From positions 1 to 12,640 of the forward strand of contig CAYJLW010000098.1 in NCBI GenBank assembly GCA_964370965.1: a DNA stretch of 12,640 nucleotides, read 5' to 3'. Shown here in pieces: positions 1-5,558 of the stretch (positions are counted from its first letter, which is position 1; every line of letters starts with the position of its first letter). The notes under the pieces were generated by a model. The model was given only the letters and a program-made list of their open reading frames with translations, made no database searches and had not been told where the DNA came from. The translations under genes and the position numbers were made by a program. The DNA is from CAYJLW01 sp964370965 (GTDB taxonomy: Bacteria > Actinomycetota > Acidimicrobiia > UBA2766).

Positions 1-14
1 CGTCACATGTGACG
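1..14. promoter_or_regulatory. 14-bp perfect palindrome
   Basis: CGTCACATGTGACG is its own reverse complement. It contains the half-sites GTCACAT and ATGTGAC, which are also the core of the two arms of the vapB operator at 827-858, here overlapped with no spacer. It may be a binding site for the same or a related regulator, possibly serving a gene left of the window. The role is inferred. Confidence 0.35.
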
Positions 15-32
15 CGTGACGCGCCCACTTCG

Positions 33-87
33 GGTGGGAGGACCCGGTCCGGTGGGAGGACCCGATTCCGTGGGAGGGTCCGGTTCC
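33..87. repeat. three imperfect 18/19-bp tandem repeats
   Basis: Units at 33-50, 51-69 and 70-87 follow the consensus GGTGGGAGGACCCGGTTCC. The third unit can also fold: GGGTC (76-80) pairs with GACCC (88-92), flanked by GGGA (72-75) and TCCC (97-100). The middle unit is one base longer, so the array does not keep a reading frame, which argues against a coding repeat. Function is unknown. Confidence 0.6.
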
Positions 88-168
88 GACCCACGCTCCC
101 AGGTGCGGAGCAGACAGCGGAGCCCGGCCTCGGGGTGACAGGCTGGCTGCTGGCTGACAGGCCGGGCC

Positions 169-573
169 TCAGGCGCCCACTACGGGGATGCCCAGGGTGC
201 GGGCCGCCTGGGCTTGGCGAAGGTCGAACGTGAGTACAGGCAGAGACGTGCCGCCAGCACGTTGGGCACACGCCAGGTGGATCGCGTCGAGCGTCCGGGA
301 CCCGGTGTGTTCGGCGATCGCCGCCGCCGTGTCGCACGTGACGGCGTCCAGCTCCACGAGGGCGAATGCACCGAGGTCCGTGCGGAAGTCCTTGCGCGCC
401 GCGGCCAGGGCCCTGCCTTCGAGGAGCCGGCCGAGATTGCGCCGCATCTCGACGATCGAGTGGCGGCCGGTCACGAGGTCGTCGTCGGTGTCGAGCATGG
501 CGACGGCGCGCTCGGAGTCGGGCTCGTCTATGTAGCGCTTCAGCCACGCGCTGGGATCGACGTACAACGTCAC
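169..573 (-). CDS. vapC: VapC-type PIN-domain ribonuclease toxin
   Basis: Toxin of a type II toxin-antitoxin pair. PIN-domain VapC proteins are Mg2+-dependent endoribonucleases that cut tRNA or rRNA and stop growth. The 134-residue product has the acidic quartet expected of the fold: D6 in LYVDPSAWLKRY, E42 in SIVEMRR, D96 in RTLDAIHLA and D117 in LTFD. The GTG start at 573-571 is chosen because it begins exactly at the PIN beta-1 strand and forms a 4-bp GTGA overlap with the vapB stop, which implies translational coupling. An upstream ATG at 669 would add 32 proline-rich residues read out of frame from vapB and is rejected. The length is normal for VapC. The target RNA cannot be told from sequence. 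Confidence 0.9.
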   Translation of the reverse strand: MTLYVDPSAWLKRYIDEPDSERAVAMLDTDDDLVTGRHSIVEMRRNLGRLLEGRALAAARKDFRTDLGAFALVELDAVTCDTAAAIAEHTGSRTLDAIHLACAQRAGGTSLPVLTFDLRQAQAARTLGIPVVGA

Positions 574-827
574 TCGCCGCGGTCCTCGGCGAGTACCTCC
601 GACGTGAGGAGCGCGGAGCGGTGGCGGAGTACTCGGGGGAGCCCCCGGCTTCTGGGGGGGGAGATCCAACCTTCGGCGATGCCCTCCTTGATGCGGGCCC
701 GACCCGGAAGGGGCGCGAGCACGGCCTTGGGGCGACCACGCTCGGTGATCGTGATCACCTCGCCCCGCTCGGCGAGACGGAGGTACTCCGACAGGCGGGC
801 CTTCAGGTCCCTTACTCCCACATCCAT
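570..827 (-). CDS. vapB: Phd/YefM-type VapB antitoxin
   Basis: Antitoxin of 85 residues for the downstream VapC. The N-terminal half (about residues 1-45, with VGVRDLKARLSEYLRLAERGE and ITERGRPKAVLAPL) is the Phd/YefM DNA-binding and dimerisation fold. The C-terminal SEVLAEDRGE is the usual toxin-neutralising tail. Antitoxins of this family bind VapC and repress their own operon. The ATG at 827-825 abuts the operator palindrome and has no Shine-Dalgarno sequence, so a leaderless message is likely. A run of eight Cs (coding strand, complement of 654-661) lies mid-gene in the linker between DNA-binding and toxin-binding parts; slippage there would destroy the antitoxin tail. Function is very likely, though the match to VapC rather than another PIN partner rests on adjacency. 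Confidence 0.9.
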   Translation of the reverse strand: MDVGVRDLKARLSEYLRLAERGEVITITERGRPKAVLAPLPGRARIKEGIAEGWISPPRSRGLPRVLRHRSALLTSEVLAEDRGE

Positions 828-858
828 GTGGTCACATTAACACGTTGATGTGACCACA
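827..858. promoter_or_regulatory. vapBC operator palindrome
   Basis: TGTGGTCACAT (827-837) and ATGTGACCACA (848-858) are perfect 11-bp inverted arms around a 10-bp spacer. Inside the spacer, AAC (839-841) and GTT (844-846) also pair about the same centre, so 14 of 16 positions are symmetric. The site touches the first base of the vapB start codon. Autoregulation through such a site is standard for VapBC modules; binding here is inferred from symmetry and position. Confidence 0.8.
834..839 (-). promoter_or_regulatory. probable vapB -10 element
   Basis: The minus strand reads TAATGT, matching TANNNT, inside the operator. Initiation about seven bases downstream would fall on the A of the vapB ATG (827), giving a leaderless transcript, which fits the absence of a ribosome binding site. 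A -35 is unclear: TTGTGG at 859-854 is only 14 bp away. A repressor on the palindrome would block this promoter. Confidence 0.5.
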
Positions 859-870
859 ACCACCGGCGTC

Positions 871-2139
871 TCAGACCCCGGTGGCGATCTCCTGGAAGGG
901 GACACCCACGTCCACGCGGGGCTCGGACGGGAGGCCGAGGACGCGTTCGCCGATGATGTTGCGCTGGATCTCCGACGTGCCGCCCTCGATCGTGTTCGCA
1001 CGTGCGCGCAGGAAGCGGGCCGTGGCGTCCCCCAGCGCCTCGAACTCGGCCACGTCGCCGGTGACCTGTGACCAGGCGCCGTAGATCGCCATCTCGAGCT
1101 CCGTCATGCGCTGGTTGAACTCCGCGGCGAAGAGCTTGCCGATCGAGCCCTCGGGGCCCGGAGTGGTCCCGGCGAGACGGGCCGCCATCGCCCGGAACGC
1201 CGTGACGTCCTTGATCTCGCTCTCGATGTAGAGCTGCACGAGACGCTGGCGCAGGACCGGGTCCTGGCTCGCCGGCAGGCCCGACGGCCCCACGGATCGG
1301 GCGAGCTCGATCACCCGCTTGATGCCACCCTCCCGCTGCATGGCCACACCCGAGAGCGCCACCCGTTCGTTGGCGAGCGTGGCCTTCGCCACGGCCCAGC
1401 CCCCGTTCACCTCTCCCACGACGTTCTCCGCCGGGATGCGGGCGTCGTCGAAGAAGACCTCGTTGAACTCGGCGTCGCCGGTCAACTGGCGCAAGGGCCG
1501 CACGCTCACACCCGGAGCGTCCATGGGGCAGATGAAGTACGTGATCCCCTGGTGCTTCGGGGCGTCGGGGTCGGTGCGGGCGATGAGCATCCCGAACCGG
1601 GAGATCTGGGCGATCGAGGTCCAGACCTTCTGGCCGTTCACGACCCATTCGTCGCCGTCGCGCACCGCCCTGGTGGTGACGGCGGCGACGTCGGAACCCG
1701 CCGCGGGCTCCGAGAAGAGCTGGCACCAGATCTCCTCGCCGGTGAGGATCTTCTTCACGTGGCGACCGCACTGCTCGGGCGTACCGTGGGCCATGAGCAC
1801 CGGGCCCGCCATGCCCACCCCGAGGATGTTGGGGTACACCGTGGGCAGCTCGGCGGTGTCGAGTTCCTCGCGGACGATGCGCTGGGCCACCCAGTCCCGG
1901 CCGAGACCCCCGTACTCCACCGGCCAGGTGGGGGCGCCGTAGCCGGACTCCCCCAGAGTGCGCATCCAGGTGAGGAAGTTCGCGCCCAACCAGCGCCGGG
2001 TCACCTTGCGGAAGGCCTCGGCGTCCCCGGACTCCTGTGTCTCGAACCACTCGGCCGGGAGCACGGAGCGCAGCCAGGCCCGCACCTCGGCTCGGAACCC
2101 CGCCTGCTCGGGCGTGTCTACGTGGCGCAGCTTCGGCAT
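871..2139 (-). CDS. acyl-CoA dehydrogenase (FadE-like)
   Basis: FAD-dependent acyl-CoA dehydrogenase of 422 residues, catalysing alpha,beta-desaturation of an acyl-CoA thioester in the cytoplasm and passing electrons to ETF. Family signatures are clear: LFSEPAAGSD (141-150) and NGQKVWTS (168-175) in the FAD/substrate domain, RIPAENVVGEVNGGW (234-248), and the C-terminal TIEGGTSEIQRNIIGERVLG, where E385 sits at the catalytic-base position known from medium-chain enzymes. Length is usual. The ATG at 2139 is supported by AAGGGGG at 2150-2144, four bases upstream. The sequence resembles actinobacterial FadE proteins used for branched or steroid side-chain substrates, but no substrate can be assigned. 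It stands alone, without a visible partner dehydrogenase, hydratase or thiolase. vapB follows 43 bp downstream with its own promoter. Confidence 0.93.
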   Translation of the reverse strand: MPKLRHVDTPEQAGFRAEVRAWLRSVLPAEWFETQESGDAEAFRKVTRRWLGANFLTWMRTLGESGYGAPTWPVEYGGLGRDWVAQRIVREELDTAELPTVYPNILGVGMAGPVLMAHGTPEQCGRHVKKILTGEEIWCQLFSEPAAGSDVAAVTTRAVRDGDEWVVNGQKVWTSIAQISRFGMLIARTDPDAPKHQGITYFICPMDAPGVSVRPLRQLTGDAEFNEVFFDDARIPAENVVGEVNGGWAVAKATLANERVALSGVAMQREGGIKRVIELARSVGPSGLPASQDPVLRQRLVQLYIESEIKDVTAFRAMAARLAGTTPGPEGSIGKLFAAEFNQRMTELEMAIYGAWSQVTGDVAEFEALGDATARFLRARANTIEGGTSEIQRNIIGERVLGLPSEPRVDVGVPFQEIATGV

Positions 2140-2195
2140 GAGGCCCCCTTCTCGATCCGCCCGTCAATTGTGGCCCGGCGCCCTCACGCGACAAA

Positions 2196-2699
2196 ATGCC
2201 GTCCATGATCGACACCGGCACGCCGCTCCCCCCGCTGGAATTGACAGATGTCGACGGCCGCGGGGCCCGACTCGACGACGCGGGCGAGACCGGCCTTCCC
2301 GTCCTCCTCGTGGCTTCGGCCTGGAGCGACTACTGCGCCGGCCTCGAGGAGGCCTTCCTCGAGCTCTGCCGGCTGAACGAGGGCGACTGCACCGTCTGGG
2401 CGCTCTTCGAGGGTACGGAGGAGGACGTCGCCGAGGCCCTTCCCCGCGTCGCCGCCGCGGTGCGCACGTTCGCCTTCCTCCCTGACTGGGAGGGTCTCGG
2501 TGTTCTCGGGGTCGAGAAGTACCCCACGGCGATCCTGTGCAACCGGGGCCGGGAGGTCGTCGACGTCGTCCAGGGATGGGACCGCACGGAATGGACACGC
2601 TTCCTGCGCGACACGCAGGCGAAGCTCGGATGGCGACCCGGCGTCCTGCCCCGCGAGGCCCCCGCCCCCGGCCACGTCGTCCCCGCGGCCCTCGCCTGA
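2196..2699 (+). CDS. thioredoxin-fold (redoxin-like) protein without CxxC
   Basis: A 167-residue protein with the outline of an AhpC/TSA-TlpA type redoxin. The N-terminal LPPLELTDVDGRGARLDD (11-28) resembles the peroxiredoxin lead-in. PVLLVASAWSDYCAGLEEAF (35-54) is the beta strand and active-site helix, and KYPTAILCNRGREVVDVVQGW (108-128) holds the probable cis-proline P110 and the following strands. At the place of the usual WCxxC it reads W43-S-D-Y-C47, so the first, nucleophilic cysteine is serine and only the second cysteine remains. Classical disulfide reductase activity is therefore unlikely; a binding role or one-Cys chemistry is possible. It lies divergent from the dehydrogenase with a 56-bp spacer. 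No ribosome site is seen before ATG 2196; ATG 2205 is an alternative start. Confidence 0.7.
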   Translation: MPSMIDTGTPLPPLELTDVDGRGARLDDAGETGLPVLLVASAWSDYCAGLEEAFLELCRLNEGDCTVWALFEGTEEDVAEALPRVAAAVRTFAFLPDWEGLGVLGVEKYPTAILCNRGREVVDVVQGWDRTEWTRFLRDTQAKLGWRPGVLPREAPAPGHVVPAALA

Positions 2700-2705
2700 T
2701 CCACC

Positions 2706-2759
2706 GGGGGGGGGGGGGGGGGGGNNNNNNNNNNCCCCCCCACCCCCCCCCCCCACCCC
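2706..2759. other. scaffold gap flanked by poly-G and poly-C
   Basis: Nineteen Gs (2706-2724), ten Ns (2725-2734), then almost pure C to 2759. The N block is a placeholder joining two contigs, so the true distance is unknown. A left contig ending in G and a right contig starting with C is what poly-G read tails from two-colour sequencers produce at contig ends. Treat these bases as unreliable. Confidence 0.9.
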
Positions 2760-3085
2760 GGCCGGCGGGCCGCCGCCCCGCCGTTCCGGGCCGGCAAAGC
2801 CGCCCCTCCGCCCCCAAGACGCCGTCGCCCCCCTCACCGCCCCCGCCGGCTCGGCCCTACGGTCAGGCCTCCGTCGGCTGCGGGCGTGGTCGCCGGGGGC
2901 GCTACGGTGGGTGGGTGCCCGAAGCGCCCCACATGCAGGTTCTCGCAGAGCGCCGCCTCTCGCGCCTCGTGCGTTGAGGAGGGCCCCGCGGCAGCGACCC
3001 TGGGCCCGCCGGCGGGGCAGCGTCGCGACCGGGCGGTGTGCTAGGCAGTGCACCACCGTCCCCCGCCTGCCGATACGGAAGTGAA
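2760..3085. other. gene-free stretch between the gap and the LOG gene
   Basis: About 330 bases with no reading frame that looks like a protein: frames here are rich in P, R and G and match no family I recognise. The first 100 or so bases are C-rich and may carry assembly errors. CTACGGT occurs twice (2857-2863 and 2902-2908); each contains TACGGT, which would pass as an actinobacterial -10, but no matching -35 was found. The promoter of the LOG gene probably lies here. Confidence 0.5.
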
Positions 3086-4156
3086 ATGACCGACGTCCCC
3101 CCCATCCGGCGCACCAACGGTCCTCGCCGTCCCGTGCGCCACCGCCGCACCGGCTCCGAGGACATCGACCGTCTCCTCACGGAGGTCGTCGCCCTCGTGG
3201 GCGGCCCCGACGCCGACGTGGTCGCCGAGATGGCCGCCACGGTCGTGCGGCTCGGCATCGACGGCGCTGATCGTGGGGACCTGAAGCTGGTGAACGGTGC
3301 CCTGCGCGAGCTCCGGCGGGCGCTGCAGCTCTTCGCCCACTTCAGCGACACGCCGAAGGTGAGCGTCTTCGGCTCCGCCCGCACTCCTCCGGGCGACCCG
3401 AACTACGCCCTGGCCGTCGACTTCGGCCGGGCCGTCGCCCGCGAGGGCTGGATGGTGATCACGGGTGCCGGGGGCGGGATCATGAGCGCGGCCAACCTGG
3501 GCGCGGGCACCGGCGCGAGCTTCGGGGTGAACATCCGGCTCCCCTTCGAGCAGGAACCCAACGAGACTGTCGCGGGTGACCGCAAGCTCCTCAACTTCCG
3601 GTACTTCTTCACCCGCAAGCTCGTCTTCGTGAAGATGGCGCGCGCCTTCGCCTACTTCCCGGGCGGCTTCGGCACCATGGACGAGGCGTTCGAGGTTCTC
3701 ACGCTCATGCAGACCGGTCGCTCCGACCTCCACCCTGTCGTGCTCCTGCAGGCCCCGGGCGACGGCTACTGGGACCGTTGGGTGGACTTCCTCCGGGGCG
3801 AGCTCCTCAGGACGGGCCTCGTCTCCCCCGAGGACCTCGACATCTTCACGATCACGTCCGACGTCGAGGAGGCGGTCGCCGAGCTCACGGGCTTCTATCG
3901 GAACTACCACTCCGAGCGCTACGTCAACGGGCGGCTCTACCTGCGGGTGCAGCGTCTCCCGGATGCGGCCGGTCTTGCCGCCCTCAACGAGGACTTCGCC
4001 GACATCGTGGAGTCGGGGCGCATCCGGGCGGCGAAGCCCCACGCCGACGAGATCTCCGACGACGACGCCCTCCACCTCGAGAGGATCGCCTTCGACTTCG
4101 ACCGCCGTTCCTTTGGCCGCCTCCGCACCCTGATCGACCGCCTCAACGAGATGTAG
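3086..4156 (+). CDS. large LOG-family Rossmann protein
   Basis: A 356-residue member of the LOG/TIGR00730 superfamily (lysine-decarboxylase-like Rossmann fold). Small LOG enzymes hydrolyse nucleoside 5'-monophosphates to base plus ribose 5-phosphate, for example releasing cytokinins. The core spans about 90-275: SVFGSAR (93-99), TGAGGGIM (126-133), the TRK at 176-178, and PGGFGTMDE (192-200), which carries the family signature PGGxGTxxE with E200 as the expected catalytic glutamate. The protein is much longer than the usual 180-200 residue LOG, with a charged N-terminal segment (1-90) and a C-terminal extension (276-356), so the substrate may differ. ATG 3086 is preferred because GGAAG lies at 3077-3081; a GTG at 3038 would add 16 unconvincing residues. 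It converges on the next gene with 34 bp between stops. Confidence 0.85.
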   Translation: MTDVPPIRRTNGPRRPVRHRRTGSEDIDRLLTEVVALVGGPDADVVAEMAATVVRLGIDGADRGDLKLVNGALRELRRALQLFAHFSDTPKVSVFGSARTPPGDPNYALAVDFGRAVAREGWMVITGAGGGIMSAANLGAGTGASFGVNIRLPFEQEPNETVAGDRKLLNFRYFFTRKLVFVKMARAFAYFPGGFGTMDEAFEVLTLMQTGRSDLHPVVLLQAPGDGYWDRWVDFLRGELLRTGLVSPEDLDIFTITSDVEEAVAELTGFYRNYHSERYVNGRLYLRVQRLPDAAGLAALNEDFADIVESGRIRAAKPHADEISDDDALHLERIAFDFDRRSFGRLRTLIDRLNEM

Positions 4157-4190
4157 CCGGGGGGGTGGGTGGATCCGGTGGACACGCCGG

Positions 4191-5507
4191 TCAGTGCTCG
4201 TCGATGCCGAGGCGGCGGATGTGGCGTTGCACGCCGGCGGGGTCGTCGCCGTCGTCGAGGGCGCGGCGGGCCGTCTCCACCAGGACCTCGCGGCACGTTT
4301 CGCGGATGTCGCCGGCGAGGTCGTCGTAGGCGAGCTGGCTGGATGCCGGGTCCCCGCGGTAGCGCTCGAGGGCGAGGAGCCGTTGTGCACGGCCGCCCTC
4401 CGCGAGCTCCAGGAACTCCCGCAGGTCGACGGTCCAGACTCCTCCCGGGTCGAGGGCGAGGATCCCCGGGCGGCGTACGACGAGGTCGCCCGGGGCGAGT
4501 CCGAGACGGTTGTGGAGCCGGTGCAGGGCGGCCCGCACACGCCGCGCCCCCGCGGAGGGGTCGGAGCCGGGCCAGAGACGGGCGGCGACTTCAGGGACGG
4601 GGAGGGGCCCGCGGGCCGCGGCCAGGAGGAGGAGGAGGCGGGCGTCGGCGTCTGAGACCGGCCGGGGTCCTGCCCCCGTGTCGGCGGTCACCTCGGGGCC
4701 GAGGAGCCGGAGCACGCCGCGCCGTCCGGTGGACGTCGCCGGCGCCCCGCGGCACTCCCGCGCCCGGTCGACGACGAGGTTCCCGAGACCGGCCCCCGGG
4801 GCTTCCGCGCCGGCCGCGCCGGCGACGGTCGCGACGAAGCCGGCCAGCGCTCCCGGCCACTCAGCGGAGGGGAGACCCGCCTGCCCGCAGAGGCCGCCGA
4901 GTACCGTCCCGCAGGCGGCGGCCACGGGCGTCCAGTCGGTTCCCTGCGCCCGGAGCCTGTCGGTCGCCTCGGCGACGGCGGCGAGCAGGGGCCCGGGGTG
5001 AGAGCCGCCCCAGAGGCCGTGGGCCAGCGCCGCCAGCGCCGCTGTGAGGCTGTCGTCGGCCGCCCAGCCCGCTCGTGTGAAGTCCGACCCGGCGGTGGCG
5101 AAGTGGGCGGCGGCCTCCTCCGCGCCGGCGGCGCCCCTCAGGGCGAGCGCGCCGAAACCGGCGACGCGGGCGAGCCGGGCGCGAGCCACGAGCGTCACCG
5201 CTCCCGGGAGGGTCTCGGGCGGCAGGGACCCCAGGGCGGACATCGCCAGCCCCGCCGCCCCGGCTGGGTCCCCGGCCCAGAGTGCCCGCTCTGCGGCCGT
5301 GGCGTTCCGGAGGTGCCGGGAGTCGCCCGGGCGGTCCGGCCCCGGCCAGGGTCCCGGGTCGGGCCCCAGGGACGCCCGGGCGCCGTCCACGAGGGCGTCC
5401 AGGAGAGGGCCGGAGCTCCGCTGGTCGGCCGTCCTGAGGGCGGCGCTCAGGTGCCCGATCGCCAGGAGCCGCCAGACAGCGTCCTCCTCGCTGGACAATC
5501 GTGTCAT
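4191..5507 (-). CDS. regulator with C-terminal SARP-like winged helix and BTAD fragment
   Basis: A 438-residue putative transcription regulator. Residues 1-250 are alanine- and leucine-rich helical sequence resembling degenerate TPR repeats. Residues 265-365 are an OmpR/SARP-type winged helix: LLLLLAAARGPLPVPEVAARLWP, then the recognition region ARRVRAALHRLHNRLGL, and the wing DLVVRRPGILALDPGGVWTVD. Residues 371-436 (LALERYRGD to RHIRRLG) look like the start of a bacterial transcriptional activator domain (BTAD). Classical SARPs put the DNA-binding domain first; here it comes after the helical part. No Walker A motif is present, so this is not a full AfsR- or MalT-like ATPase. ATG 5507 begins MTRLSSEEDAVW; no clear Shine-Dalgarno was seen. 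It is divergent from, and paralogous to, the gene at 5559. Target genes are unknown. Confidence 0.75.
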   Translation of the reverse strand: MTRLSSEEDAVWRLLAIGHLSAALRTADQRSSGPLLDALVDGARASLGPDPGPWPGPDRPGDSRHLRNATAAERALWAGDPAGAAGLAMSALGSLPPETLPGAVTLVARARLARVAGFGALALRGAAGAEEAAAHFATAGSDFTRAGWAADDSLTAALAALAHGLWGGSHPGPLLAAVAEATDRLRAQGTDWTPVAAACGTVLGGLCGQAGLPSAEWPGALAGFVATVAGAAGAEAPGAGLGNLVVDRARECRGAPATSTGRRGVLRLLGPEVTADTGAGPRPVSDADARLLLLLAAARGPLPVPEVAARLWPGSDPSAGARRVRAALHRLHNRLGLAPGDLVVRRPGILALDPGGVWTVDLREFLELAEGGRAQRLLALERYRGDPASSQLAYDDLAGDIRETCREVLVETARRALDDGDDPAGVQRHIRRLGIDEH

Positions 5508-5558
5508 GGGTTCATGTTGGCGCGCCCGGCGCCGGGGGTGCTAGCTCCCTGGTACGAC
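5508..5558. promoter_or_regulatory. divergent promoter region of the two regulators
   Basis: The 51-bp spacer between the divergent start codons must hold promoters for both genes unless they lie inside the coding regions. It contains a 12-bp perfect palindrome CCCGGCGCCGGG (5525-5536), the 8-bp palindrome GGCGCGCC (5519-5526) and GCTAGC (5540-5545). TAGCTC at 5542-5547 (plus) could be a poor -10 for a leaderless start at 5559. No good -35 was found in either direction. Confidence 0.45.

Larger units (their letters stand above)
1..168. other. gene-free left edge
   Basis: No convincing gene is seen left of the vapC stop codon. The stretch holds a 14-bp palindrome at 1-14, three imperfect 18/19-bp tandem repeats at 33-87, and an 8-bp inverted repeat (GCCCGGCC at 122-129, GGCCGGGC at 160-167) around a 30-nt loop. 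The inverted repeat lies directly downstream of vapC on the minus strand and could help end vapBC transcription, but it has no T-tract. The open frame across this stretch is arginine- and glycine-rich because of the repeats and resembles no protein I know. Confidence 0.6.

Noticed and set aside
2162..2167. TTGACG on the minus strand as -35 of the dehydrogenase
   Set aside because: No -10-like hexamer lies at suitable distance; the expected position falls in the ribosome site and start codon.
812..2221. 469-codon minus-strand frame overlapping the dehydrogenase
   Set aside because: It is a frame-shifted shadow of the dehydrogenase, which has full family motifs and a good ribosome site.
2184..3056. 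Open frames running through the N gap on both strands
   Set aside because: They contain undefined residues and homopolymer-encoded glycine/proline runs, and the gap length is arbitrary, so the frame across it is meaningless.
4157..4190. Possible terminator between the LOG gene and the minus-strand regulator
   Set aside because: Only a 4-bp CCGG pairing is visible; too weak to call, though the genes are convergent.
4998..5558. 187-residue N-terminal extension of the plus-strand regulator
   Set aside because: It lies antisense over the divergent regulator gene, is low-complexity, and has no ribosome site; the TPR-like sequence begins only after 5559.
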